Shown here in pieces: positions 12,332 to 25,256 of a stretch of DNA of 64,000 nucleotides. The stretch's first letter is position 1, and the number at the start of each line of letters is the position of its first letter. Position numbers and translations under genes: made by a program. The stretch spans positions 1 to 64,000 of the forward strand of contig VZSF01008218.1 of the NCBI GenBank assembly GCA_013398295.1, in the 5' to 3' direction. The notes under the pieces are model-generated. The model did no database searches. It worked only from the letters and a program-made list of their open reading frames with translations, and had not been told where the DNA came from. Origin of the DNA: Chionis minor (Eukaryota; Chordata; Aves; Charadriiformes; Chionididae).

Positions 12332-15300
12332 AATAAACTAAATGCCCAGTTTAGAGTTCTAGGCGTAGAATTCCAAAAGGCCGTTCTTTATGCAGTGTTT
12401 TTTACAGAGACCTAGTCTTCACTTCTTTTAATCCGTGGTTACAGAGTTACTGTTTCCTGAAGAGTATTGCATGAGAACAATTTATACTGAATTATGAGGC
12501 ACAGCACGTGTATAAGTTCTTCTGTGATGATTTTAATTTCTTTTTCTAACATTGTCTTGAGGATGTAATGGTATAGGGAAATAAATATAGGCTGAATAAA
12601 TGTAAAATATAGCTGGACTGAACTATTTTTTATTAAAGAATGTTGAGTTTCTTGAGTTTTATTTTGCTGCAAAGGCATCTAATTTTGAACTTTGTAAGAC
12701 ATTCAAAATGTAATTAGGCCACTGTTCGGTGTTTTAATGGATTTGTGAATCTCGAGGGATTACACCACAGAGAAACAGTCACTATCTAAATCTGTTATGG
12801 CTGGCCATTAAAGAAAAGCGGAAGGAAAATAGTGTATCAAGAAGGTATCATGACTGTATTTGCTTTCTCAGTTTCTTCTTAACTTGCTCCTTCGCTGAAC
12901 TTGTTGGGTATTTTTCTCTAACATTGATGAATATTGGAGCAGTGAATGTTCAGGTGTGTCCAGTGTCGGATCAGAGCTGTTTGTCCAGCCCTGAAAAAGC
13001 ACCTGTATTTGAAGTGGATTCTGCTATTGTAATATTTGGTGAATAGGATTTCACTGGGAACTGATCTGTGCTCAGTGAGAAATAGGTCCTTTTGCACACT
13101 ATTTGTAATGGAGTGGAAAATTACATTTGCCATTGCAAGAACAGCCCCATTAGTGGGAAAGCAGATTCTGTTGCAGAGAGCTGGAATGCACCTCAGGCAG
13201 TGTCAGGGTGACAGTCCAAATAATGGGAGTTTGGAATGAACCGGGAGATGCTAAAATGAAAAAATGCTTCTCTTCATACATTGTGGTTCCTTCATAAACT
13301 TATTGCTACATAAGGAACAGTTTGATTTAAAACAGCATGAAACTGAAAACCCCCACGCATTTGAACAACTGCTTCTAACGTGTTTTGCGGATGAAGCCTA
13401 CAGTCGTGAAAAGGAAATGCAGTGATTTTATTCCTAGACCATTATCTAAACCAGTATGAAGCTGCTAATGTAAACAGGAACGCTAAAGTGTTTTGTCAGA
13501 GGTTTTTTTAGATTTGGTTTTGTTTTTTTAATAATGCTGCAAGTGTTGCCAATTCTCTCGACCATATAGATATTTTGGGAATTGAGTAAAGGATCTTCTG
13601 TGCAACCGCGAGCATCTAAGACATGGTGCAGCCATCCCTGACCTCCTCTTTCCTGACACCTTCTCGGTGAAACTGTTTTAATCTTACTCCACCAATGAAT
13701 GAGCATATAAAAGGAATGGTGTCAGTTGTATTTTAAAGTACTTACAAGTCTCTAACAATGAAGATGAATTGCAAACGCTGGCAGTCCAAAGAGCAAAAAT
13801 CATTTATATTCCCCTGATGCTTAAAAATTTTTTAAAAAGAGAAAAGAAATTTAGAACTTTAAATGACTCTGAAATGTGTAATATCAAGAACACTGCTGAC
13901 TGCAATGCACTTTACCGCTGTAAATGTGTTAAAGGACTATAAGAAGTTCTGGCAGAGCTAGACTATGCTCTAGAATGACAGTCAAACTTGAATTTATTTC
14001 AATCCTGTAGTCTTCCTATGAAGTTGTGCCCTTGCTGTTTGAAATTTAAAAAAAAAAAAAAAANAATAAAAAAAAAAAAAAAAAAAGGAAAAATATACAC
14101 CAGAATTTTTTTTTTTTTTTGACTGTAGTAACTGACACCTTCTTCTAGGTCCACTACAAACAGTTGTTAAGTAGAATTGTAGAGAAGCAGCGGTTGGGTC
14201 GTATAGGCCAGGAGTTTAGAGAGAATCAGGTGGTCTTATGTTGCATTGTCGTTCCTCTGTCAGAGTGACCCACTGAGTTTATGGTCATTAACTTTTCTAG
14301 GAACTGATCTAAATGGTAGAACACAGATCGACACTTGAATGAAACGTTTGCTTTCAAAGACTTCTGCAAATCATTAAGCGTATGATCCTTGATGACTCAC
14401 AGATCCCAGGCCATTTAGACTAAAATATCTGTTAGGGTTTTCTTACCCATTGCCTGTTCAGCAACAGAACCTCTCTGTAGAGAGATCTGTCTTATTCCTG
14501 TAGTAATTTCAGTTGGTATTTTTCACGTTAGTGTGATTATTTTTTGCTCGAAAAAAAGCTCACTTTTGGTTTTTGGATATGGAACTTCAACCATTAGAAT
14601 ATTAACAAATTTGTGAAGGCCAGTGTTTTTGTCTGTGCTTAAGAGAAGTATCCATAATGCAATTAAGGTGCAGGTTTTTAACTCACCTGAAAAGGCAGGC
14701 ATCAGACATTAGGTATAGTGAATTTGGAGAGGATGGATTTTGGATGGTGTCACCAAAAGTGAGAGAAGATACTTCAGCTTCATGCCTGTTACGGGAATGA
14801 CCTGATTTTCGCTTTGTTCCTCATCCGCAGCAATACCTCTGACCTGTCTTCATCTTGGGAATGGCGCATTCTAATTACTGTCTTACATGTTGAATAGGTT
14901 CTCTATTCCAACACAGGTGTGAGAGAATTGAAACTCAGGGGTAGTTGGTATTTGCAGTCATTATGGGGTCCACCCACCTTCTTTTTGGTGGTCCTCAAGA
15001 GAGACCTGTGTGTGTTGGCTACTATCCTCAAAGATATAGGGAAATGCGTAGTGTCAGGCCAAGCTGTATGTTTCTGATAAAAAATATTTTTTCAGCCTCA
15101 GGGAAATTACCTCTGTGTTAGGTTTCCATTGGATTTATTCCAGCAGGGATTCTCAGGTGTGGTTTATGTAGGAGGGTCTTCCCTCCTACACTGTATCCTT
15201 GAGCGAAGACTGAGGCTTTCCTTAACCAGATTAGTTTGATAAAGTGGGATAATTGGGATAAAAATACACTAAGTCAACAGGGCCTGATACCATGCCTTGT

Positions 15301-15528
15301 GAAAGGCAAAGTGTGGCATCTTTTGATTGTTTTGAGGGTGTCTTGACAATCGGAGTGAGTGAATGCCAGTTAGTCTCTGGGCCCTTTACGGAAACTCTTA
15401 CAGTTCATGGTGGACGAGTGAGCAGTTTACATAAATTTTTGTTGAAACGTAATCAATTTTTGAGCCGAGATGATCCACGGTTGCACAGTGCAAGTCCCTG
15501 TATTGCAAGGGTTTAGACTAGAACTGTA
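12332..15528. other. Unique AT-rich non-coding DNA
   Basis: Nothing recognisable apart from an A-rich tract at 14048-14086 holding one ambiguous base (14064) and a T run near 14107-14120. Open frames of 60-86 codons have no domain. Confidence 0.55.
14048..14086. repeat. Poly-A tract with one N
   Basis: A run of A, an N at 14064, AAT, then about 20 more A. The ambiguous base marks uncertain homopolymer length in the assembly. Confidence 0.9.
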
Positions 15529-15615
15529 ACTGAAATACTTTTTACAAAATTTTTATAAAAAATTTTTATTTTTTTTTATTTTTAAATTTTTATAAAAATA
15601 TTTTACTGAAATACT
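15529..15615. repeat. AT block flanked by 11-bp direct repeats
   Basis: ACTGAAATACT occurs at 15529-15539 and again at 15605-15615. The roughly 65 bp between are almost purely A and T and contain the direct repeat AAATTTTTATAAAAA at 15547-15561 and 15584-15598, which is largely self-complementary. The arrangement resembles a small insertion between target-site duplications, but slippage or unequal copying of a local repeat would look the same. Confidence 0.6.
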
Positions 15616-15645
15616 GAAATAACAATTTTGTTAGCCATAAACTTT

Positions 15646-15666
15646 CCCCCTCCCCCCCCCCNNNNC
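15646..15666. repeat. Poly-C tract with 4-N gap
   Basis: C5, T, C10, then four N (15662-15665) and a final C. The true length of the C run is unresolved. Confidence 0.9.
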
Positions 15667-16189
15667 AACTATTTCTTCATAACCTTAAAATCTTGAGAAC
15701 TTTTAATTGAAATGATATATCCTGGTTTTATTTTTCTCTGATGAGAAGGTGCAAACTGTGTGGGGTAAAACAAATACATGTTTCTGGATGACACCATCTT
15801 GGCATTTCTACACATTCTTTTCTAAATAGATTCTTTATCTTAGCTGTCTTGAAATAGTTTTAATATAATTAAAAGCACAGAATGAGTGCCAGACTTGTCA
15901 ATTCCAACAACAAAGTGCTGAAATTTTCAGTGAAACTGAGAGATCCATCTCCCACACATTGTAATGAATAGGTTCATAAAAGGAAAATAGTTTAATTACA
16001 TTTTAGTTCATGGATTGTTAATAGGCTGGAGTATCTAAATTGAATAATGTGATTCTGGTAATAATTATGTGTAAATGAACTTGTTTAAATGATATTTTAC
16101 AGCTTCTTTATAAAATTACAGCTAGAGGCAATCCAGTGATAGACAGACAAAGGCCATGCAAAAATTATCATAAACTATTAGCTTGTTTG
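15667..16189. other. Unique non-coding DNA
   Basis: AT-rich sequence with no gene or repeat recognised. Confidence 0.5.
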
Positions 16190-16330
16190 CAAAGGGTTTT
16201 ATGTTAATCTTTTAGTACTTAAAGCACTCTGCAATTAACATATCACGGGGAGCTGCCTCGCAGCAAAGGCATGCAAATTAAAGTGCTCAGATAAAAAGCC
16301 ATTCACATAAAAAAAATCAAAGAAAGGGTG
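16190..16330. promoter_or_regulatory. Candidate conserved non-coding element
   Basis: A stretch free of simple repeats that holds a perfect octamer word ATGCAAAT (16271-16278) followed by TTAAAG, a GATAA word just downstream and CAATTAACAT upstream. This clustering resembles vertebrate distal enhancers bound by POU and homeodomain factors. The call rests on word content only; conservation was not tested. Confidence 0.25.
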
Positions 16331-17203
16331 GCATAGCACTCAAAGGGTACTGGTTTTATATTTGAGATTAAGGAGGTGTAATGATTGTGTTATCTAACTA
16401 GGATTGTAATTAAAGCTTTTCTCCTGCAGACATGACAATAGATACAGCATTGATTTCGGTGTTTTAATTGTGAAAGTCATTTTATTTCGGGGCAGAAGAT
16501 ATGAATAGCCTAAATCAAAGGGCTAGAAGATTGCTTTGTTGATAGTACTTGTTCAACAGCTGCCTTGTTGCTTAATACACAAATGGGGAGAATGGTGAAA
16601 GAGATCCTGGGAGGTGCTCCGTATTGTAATTCTCCTGCTGGTTTCCTTTCCTTTCAAGAAAAAGGCAAGGATCTGTGTACTGGTTGTAAACAAGCAATCT
16701 TTTCATACATCACCCATGTTTTTCCTCCCTTAGTTTCCTCTGAACAAAACAAGTCGTAAAAGCCTTGAACTAACTTTTACTACTGCTCTTTCCAAGCTGC
16801 AAAAGTTTTTGTAATAAAACCATCATCTGCTCTCGGAGATATCACACTTTGAGTGGGGAACAAAGAGTCTCCATGTGGCTGTAATTCCTGTTATCAGAAA
16901 TGCCACGGTAACAAAAGGGATGTGCTGTAGGGAATTGGGTGTTAGGTTTTATTTACATTATGTTTGAGGCTGTACGGTCTCCGCAGTGTTGGATTGGGGA
17001 GGGGCGACTTCTTTTTTTTCCCCAATCACTATCGTAACAGAGTAGGAAATGAATGATCAGAATAAATAAATCTGGATAGATTCTCAACTGGCTTACGTAG
17101 CTGTCCTGTTTGCTCGTGCTACTGGGGAGTTACACGCGCAGCAGCTGACGTGAGAATCAACTGGACTGGTGGATCGATTTGAAAAAACGCTTGTATCAAT
17201 ATG

Positions 17204-17298
17204 GCTTATTTCCTTTCTGGTGTGGAAGGAGTTAACTCCAGATGACGTGTCAGCGTAGCTTATTTCTTCCGTGATGCAGAAGAAGTTAAGTCCATATG
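17204..17298. repeat. Diverged tandem pair, 54-bp offset
   Basis: GCTTATTTC...GAAGGAGTTAACTCCAGATG at 17204-17244 is repeated as GCTTATTTC...GAAGAAGTTAAGTCCATATG at 17258-17298. Identity is roughly 75 percent over 41 bp by eye. It is an old local duplication or a chance similarity. Confidence 0.5.
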
Positions 17299-20273
17299 TA
17301 ACTACACGCGTGCAAGAAGAATTATATCATTTTTCATTGCACCAGGATACTTGAAGTGTCTACAGCCATTCTAGAACAGACAAGATGCGAGCAGAACATG
17401 TGTGTCCTTTCTCTTTCCTTAACAGAACCAAAATAGGGATTAAAACGGTGCAGTCTCACATAATAAGAACTATCCCAAATTCCCTTGGAGCCTTTCTGAG
17501 AGACTCAAATATACAGAAATAAGCCTGGCTTTCTGCCAGTAGACCTGCACATTTCCTAATTTGGGTTTAAAGTAGGAGCCAGTATGTCACAAGAGAAAAC
17601 CATTCTCGTGTAATTATAAGCAGTAAGCACTGGTGACGCTTTTGTCTCTGGGACTACACTCCTCGGCTGGTCTCCACCCGTGTTGCTGCTGGAATATTGG
17701 GTTAAATGCACATTTCTTCCCCATAATTTTCAAAGCCCTCCATGGAGCTAGCTTAAACTAAGAAATTGCTTTTCTCCAACTGTAGTGACAGATTCCCTTG
17801 ACAGCTACGTTTCACAGGAACTATGAAACTGTCAACCTTGAGGATGATGCTCGTGAGAGCAACAGACAGAGCCTTTTCAGCAGCTGGCTCAAGGCCGTGG
17901 AGCCTAGTTCGGGAGGAGGATAGAATGACCACAAATCTCACTGCTTTCAAAGCTGTGTAAAATTTGCTCCTTCAGCTTATGTTATGCACAGCCAGAGGAG
18001 AAACAGTGATGATTGAAGTAAAAGGTGGAAGAGACCACGGGCAGAAAAAGTTCCTGAGGAGAGCGAAGAGACGAGACCATCTGACAACTCCTGTAGCTGG
18101 GTGGTTACAACCTTTGTTCAAATAAGACATACTGAGGAGCACGGCTTGCTTGTTTTGCAAGCACTGGAAGCAAAAATGTTGCAAGGATGGCCTGAGATTT
18201 CTAGCCTGACTTCTAAGCCAAGGTCTTCAATAGATTTGATCTATAGATGATGCCATAGCTAAGGTAGCATAGCTTGATGAGCATTTAGAAATACAGTGTG
18301 GTTCCTATCTATTTATATATCTATATAGAGAGCGTTGACATTCATCTGTGTGCGATAGTATTAATGTAAAAAGATTTTTAGGTTTTGGGATTGTCATATC
18401 ACTACTTTAAATCCAGCCCTGAATGGAAGAATCACACAGCTGCATTTGCATAAGCTTCATTACTACTCCCTCCCACCTCCCAATGTTTTATGGAGTAGCT
18501 ACTTCTTGCCTAAAATATTTAGAAAAAGTCTGAGAAGAAATAAAAAACATCTCATTGGGTGTTTTGCAGTAGATTGTGCAAGACTTGCCGTTGTGGTTTT
18601 TTGGAAGGTAGATGTTATATAGATTTTATTGAATCTTACTGATGTTTAATCTTTGCTTTTACAAGCTCCCATATTTGCAGGCTTCTACCCATCTAATTAC
18701 AGAGGACTTTAAGGTAGGATACCCTATCACTGGTTCTGGCTCTTAATTCAGTATGAAAAGTCAAACTGAAGATAAAGATATGTCTAGATAGGTTGTGGTA
18801 GATTTATCTGTAGCTCTTTGTGGCTGTTTTCAATATTTACTTTTTAAGTGGGGAAGACTATAGGATAATATTGTCTAAGAAAGCACACCAGATAGCATAA
18901 AAGCATTTTAGGAAACTTCTGCTTAAAGAATTGCTGTAACCTCTTTGCATGGATTGAGATTATTTCTAAACAGTATTCCTTAATTCTGAGAAAAATAAAT
19001 AAGTAAAGGCATTTTAAGAGCTGTTAACTGCATTAAAAGCATTTAGCAACGTGAAACCTGTATCAGCAAGATCTTTAAAGCATCTGCAAAGTTCTCTGAA
19101 CAGGGCTTTGTAGATTTCTTTTTTGTTTATTTTCAAGAGAGCGTTTCCAATATAACTCCAACTTTAATAATGCCTATACTTTGAACAGTGCATTTAGTAA
19201 TAGCTGTCTTCCAGATTATTGTAGGGGGAAAAAACCCTAATGGATGAATAAAATGGCCACTGCCATCTTTAGCAGTTGTTAAAGATGTAGGATAAGACAG
19301 TGGAAGATTAGTATAATTCAAGTTCATTCAGTGTTGCAGAAAGAATGTTAATTCCGTAGAGGTTATGAAATTCCTGCATCATTGAACATCTCAGTTTGTG
19401 TGGATCAAATCATATGCCATGTATCTCCCGTATCAGGGACAATGGAAGGTCATCATCCCTAAACGACTAACATTTCACTGGGTAACCTATGGAAATCAGC
19501 GCGCAACTAAACCCTCATCCTAGAACACGTTTATCTTCAGAAACATGCAGTGGACCAAAAAAAAAAAAAAAAAAGAAAGCAGGGGGAGCTGTGGTTTTTA
19601 AGTATGGTATCGATTCATTACATTCAGGGTAACTACTTTCTTAATTTTAAGTATGTGCTTAAGTTTCTGGCCACCTCACAACTCTGGATGAGACTTGCTC
19701 ATAGAACTTGCTTCAAGTCGAATGTATTTCTGGAATACATCAGATAAGCTGCTTCTGCAGAATCTGACCCTATGAGTTATCCTTACTGATAAGTTCCATT
19801 TTAGGGCTGACCACTTTTAGCTCCCTGTGCATTAGAGCATCCTATGGAAGGAATTCTTCAGTGTGGGACCGTACTCTTCTTATTCACTGGGAATTGTGAG
19901 CTTGAAGGACTTCCAGCACTAGATCCTCAGTCAATAGGCCTTTGGGTTTCTGTCCAAATTCTGCTTTACTTTTCTGAGCTTTGCAGAATGTCAGCTGAGA
20001 AGTACTTTTTAAAAAATATTTTCTCTGAATGGCTTGCTAACTACCATGTATTACTATGGGCAATCAATTTATTTTACAAGAAGTTAGAATGTCAGAAATA
20101 CAAGATCAGTCAGGGTTACTAATGGACATTTTATGTAGTACTGACATAGGGATTTGTTTTCTAGCAGCAGAAGCAAGTGCCGACTTCATTAAAGTGGAAA
20201 AAAAAAAGCCCACCCAAGGAAACAATAAAAGATCCTATACCTTATTTATCACTTCTACTCTTACTTTTTAATG

Positions 20274-20301
20274 CTGGTGAGTTTCTTATTAATCTCACCA
20301 G
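20274..20301. repeat. Inverted repeat, 8-bp arms
   Basis: CTGGTGAG and CTCACCAG are separated by 12 bases. A perfect but short stem with no function assigned. Confidence 0.6.
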
Positions 20302-22559
20302 TTTTATTTTGAAATAGAGATGTTCACGCAGCAATGCAACTTTAACAGAATAGTGGATAGACATGATGACCCTTTTTGTTTTCTTTGATTAAAAGACATT
20401 CTTTCTCCTGTACATTGTGGGTTAGGAAATAGTCACAAGTATGGAAAAATTGCAGTCCAAGCTTGTCATGGATTACGTGATTTTTATGGGATTCTGCAAT
20501 TTTCAGGCCTCCTTTCCTTCCTCAAAAATTTTATGAACAGTCATCATCTTAGTTTTTTCTTCTGTGAATCTCTCTAGGCATCTACTGCTTGGTGTTTTGA
20601 AGAATGCTGGTCTTTTTGGTACAGAAGATGGAAAAGATTGCAAAAAACCAGCTTTAAAATTGCTCCAACAAAGTCTGAGATTGAAAGCAGGAGCTAGGAC
20701 AAATATCAGGAGGGACTGAAGTGATGCTGGCTGGGGAAAGAATTGCTGGAGGACTCACCAGGCATCGCCTTAACAGTGTTCCACAGTCTATGAGAACATG
20801 CCATTATGAAGTCAAAGGCATCACAGATGGTCGGCTCATCACAGACCTGCATGTGAAAATAGGAATAATCACTGTCTCTTTCCCTCAAAGCAACATTAAC
20901 AATTCTTGATGTCTTGTGGTCAAGGCGTGTATTTATTCAATACAACTCTCTTTGGTAACTCAGTTGTCGTTAGTCAAGCTAGAGAGTTCCCATAGAAACT
21001 AGTCTGTCATTTCAGAGACTTTCCAGGGCAGGACAGATACGAGCTGGGCACGGGCTCTACAGCTGAAAATAGATGGTCACCAAGGCTGGAATATTTTATG
21101 TATTAGGAAAAGGGTAATAATCTGAAACGAGTTCTCATTTCTAAAGTTTAAGCTGATTCTTGGTGATACATAGATTACGTATCACATATCCCAGCCATGA
21201 GCAGGCAGGTTTTCTTGTGCTTCCTCCAAATTCTGCTCTTGTAGTCCGTGTTTGTCCTGCCAGATTCCGCACGTACTGCTATATCTTTCCAGTAAGAATT
21301 GGCATTTCTTTTTGCAAGCAGTTGGTTTTTGTGTTGTTTTGTGGGGTTTTTTTTTTTCCCCTTTTCTCACGAGCTAGGTGTCTGTCCACAAGAAACACAG
21401 AGAATTAACAACAGCAGAAAATTATCTTTACTGTCAAAACAAGGACACATTGCTGGGCAGATGCTGACCCAGTCTGTAGCAGGCAGGTATCTGAGAGGCA
21501 CCTTTGTGCCAGGTCAGCCCTTGGCATTGGAGCAGGTGATTTTCCTTCACTTGGTCATTTTTGAGTCTTCTGCAGGGTTTGCAGTTTGTTTTAGCTTCCA
21601 GAAACCTAAAGTAAGCTGTAGTGCTGAGACAGAAATATGCAGTACACCTGCAAAAATGAGGGTAATCCCACTCTTTGATGGGGGGTGGTATGTTTTATAG
21701 CGGGTGAGTGGAACTTGGGGCCTTTTAGCTGATCCAGTCTCTCTCTGGTTGACCAACAGAGACAGAACCAAGAATTTATGTTGTCTTCTGGAGAGCTGTC
21801 AGTGTCTCAAGTGTATACGTGGCAGCTAGAAGAAATGACAAAATTTGATGTAGAAATTTAGCAGGAATGTTATGGGAGAAATGGAGATGGGGAACAGTAG
21901 ATAGACGGGAGGCAGTGGGATGGAAGTCCTCTAGTTCCAGGCCAGGCCAGAATCTTTAGTTGTTGAGATAGTTTGATATCCTTGAGCTTGCGGGATAATT
22001 TAGTTGTCGTTGCACTTTAAAAGGCAAAATCTGAAAACTGAAACAACGGAAGGGGTTTTGTAAATGAGCTTCTGCTTTCAGGTGAAGGTAGGTAAGCAAA
22101 GGAAAATTTTTCCCCACTATTCAGTGTATCTTTCTTCACAGTCACTCTAGTAATGTCTGTTCACCTGCACCAAGGGGGGAAAAAAAGCCCCCAGCCTGAA
22201 ATGAGGAAAAGATTAATTAAATAGGGAAAATTGTGATCTAGTGTTGAGCTCAAAAATGAGCTGAACAGCTTAGAAAGGAAAAAGCTTACTAAGCAGTTCT
22301 AACGAGAAACAAACAGTTCTATATGTTGACTTCACCTTGTGTTTAGTCTGAGAGGAACAAAGCAATCCCTGGAAAAGACAGACAATATCCTCCCCCACAC
22401 TGAGCAGCACAAAAGATGGGTGGCACCATGATGGTGGGGAACCTCAGCTCATGTAACGTGTTTCATTTAAACTGTGCAGAACAGAAATCTCTGAACACAC
22501 AGAAACGCTCTTTTGAGTTAAATAGCAAAGCTGTGCTGAATCCTTCAGCACTCGCATTT

Positions 22560-22840
22560 GTAACAGAAATAGCCTCCAGAGTCAGCTGTTTATTTATCAA
22601 TTGTTAATTGAGTTGATGTTTACTCATGATTGCAAACAGATGATTAATTTATAGCGGAGTGTTATTACTATGATAGCGAAGAGATCATTAGAAAGAAGGA
22701 TTATAATAGGGTTCTCTGCACTTGTGAGGCTAGTAATAAAGATTGACTAATATAATTAGATAAAGCTTTGTAACAAATACTATTAAATTGAATCTGGACT
22801 TTATTTAAATGCACTGGCCTGTTATCTAAAATGTATTAGC
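22560..22840. promoter_or_regulatory. Candidate conserved non-coding element
   Basis: Rich in homeodomain core words (TTAATTG at 22604-22610, TTAATTT at 22644-22650, TAATTAGATAA from 22753) with no homopolymers. It looks like regulatory non-coding sequence of a developmental locus. This is inference from word density only. Confidence 0.22.
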
Positions 22841-25213
22841 AGAGCGTGTGGGTTAAGTAGAACCCCTGCCTACACTGTTTACTGTCTCCTTCAGAGATTA
22901 AAATGGTTCTATACTCGTTGGTTGAATTGCAATATTATGCTCTATGCATGAGTGTTATTTCTATTGAAAACTCTAAAAAATATTATTGTAACCAAAGAAA
23001 AATATGCTATTTGCTTTCAATTTTAACATGGGATGGTTTCCAACTTTAATTTTGATGATAGGTTAACCAAACTTAATTCAAGAAGGTGGTATTAGGCTTC
23101 TTCATTTGCTGAGCCTGGTAACTCTTTTGCATAATTCTATGTAACGGAAGTTACATGGAAGGCATCAACAGAAGCTGAAGTGGGATGGGATAAAGCATTT
23201 CAAAATGTAGCTCTACGCACACACACACACGCCCCTTCCCTTTTGGAAACAGTATATTTTATTTCATGAAGCTAGTCCAAGTTGGCTAGAGCTCTACAAA
23301 GATTTATCTGTTATGTTCCAGCGTAAGTTTAGTGTCGAGAGGCTCTCCTTTGGCCCATTTGTAATTGAATCCAGTGTGAACAAGAATAGGTGAATATTTT
23401 AGTGCAGGATGGGAAGAGATATACACCAAACTTGCAGCTGCAATGTAGACATCACTCTCGCAGCGGCCACTTCAAATTGTTTGAAAATGCAATGGCGTCA
23501 TAGCAGAGAGTGAAATAATATTATGGGGACTGTAAAACCAGGCTTTTTTTTTTTTTTTTTTTTTCAAACCTTAATAGGTTACACTCTAAATCCTCTGTGG
23601 TTTCATGAAAACTGAATGCAAAATTTGCACTCTTTGTTGTCAAGATTCTTTATGGGTGGAGAAACACAGTTCTCGCCTTCTATGGCCTGAGTGCTTGAAG
23701 ACTTAGGTCTTCTGGAATTGCTTCAGCTACAGCCTGCCAGATTGTGAACCCTCAGGCTATGCAAAAATGCTCTCATCCTGTTAGGTGTTGAGTCTCAAAT
23801 GGAAGTATCTTGAGATCAGTGTGTGCTAAGCACCTATCAGTATCTGTTTCCGAATGACCACAAAGCGTTTCTGTGCTCAGCTGAGACTTGAAATCCTTAT
23901 AATATTTATAATGGGAAATGAAAAGTTCTTGCCCTGTGGTTAGAAAGGGCTCCCACTGGGCTCTGCAATTATTGTTGTGCTGCTCTGCTGGCTGTGTGCT
24001 CTGTGCTCAGACACACGATGCTCTTCATGGTTAGCAAAGCCGACAGGTCTACAGTCATGTCGCCACCCTCGTTCAGAAGTTACTCAAGTATTTATTACTA
24101 AAAAAGCCCTTTGCGTTACTTTCATGCTCCTTGATGGACTTTCTTTGTTGGAAAAGGAGATTTGGCACAGATCAGTTTATATAAACTGTTTGATTACTAA
24201 AAAGACGTTTAGAAGAAATGTTGACATTCTGAGGTTCCAAAATAACAAACTGGGCAAACGCTTGAGCTACGGGTTCCATATGAAAAACGCTGACGCTGTC
24301 AGATTGAGCAGGTGGGAATGTGAAAAGTTTAAATGCTCTTCACAGAAATGACTTGGGAAGGATTAATAATGGCTCAAAATAGTCTCAGAGAGATTCTGGA
24401 CATCTTCATAGAGAGTTTTCCACAGAAAGGGTCTGCTGGTTTGAGCCCTGCACAGCGAGTGAGGAGAGCCGTTTCATCTTGACTGACTTGATGGGACATG
24501 GGATGAAGCAGACTTTAATCACGGGTGATTAATAAATCACTCCCAAAATATGATTTGTCTTTCCTAGAGAAAGTCAAATTTGTTGAAACTCTGTGGGGAA
24601 AGTAGAGTTTTTTTAATGCTTAGTATAAATGTGTTGGCAAGTTTTAGCATTATCGGTTTTCACCAGCTCTCTGTCCCAGGGCTGTCAGTTTGACTATGCT
24701 GAAAAGTAAGTTGTCATTCTCAAACAATTCTTGTCACCTGCTTGGCTTCTGAAATAGTGCAAAAGGAGGTACTAAAAAAAAAAAAAAAAAAAACGTGGGA
24801 AGAGAAATGAAGAGGGAGGCATCCAAGAACGGAGTTGAAGGGAAACTCATTTAAAGCTGAGTTTGAGAAACTCACGTTAGAAATACAGTTGAGGAAACAA
24901 ATGCGGGTTGCTAGAGCCTGTGTCATCCTATTTAGATTTTGTTCCTTTATGTGAGTAAAACAAGCTTTGTTTTCCCTCTGAAAAATGCGAAGTCTGAAGC
25001 CCAGCACACAGGGTGAGTTTAAAACGGGTCTCAGGGAAGCAAAATAGCCACTTGTACGCAATTCACAGAAACCCAGTGCCGCTGAAGGAAAAAACTTGGG
25101 TTTCAGGTCAAATTTATACGAGAACGGGTAAAGGTTGTTTCTAAGAAGCCAAACCCAGGAATAATCGTATTAAATACTGTTCCGTGTGAATGGATGAAGC
25201 CTTTGTGTGGTTT

Positions 25214-25256
<43 letters not shown>

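Larger units (their letters stand above)
16331..22559. other. Unique non-coding DNA
   Basis: No gene is recognised. Minor features are a diverged 54-bp-period tandem pair at 17204-17298, an A run at 19557-19574 and an 8-bp-arm hairpin at 20274-20301. Open frames up to 133 codons (21299-21700) lack any recognisable domain and contain composition-driven residue runs. Confidence 0.55.

Noticed and set aside
11652..12415. Plus-strand open frames over the CR1 copy
   Set aside because: They are shadows of CR1 ORF2, which reads on the minus strand.
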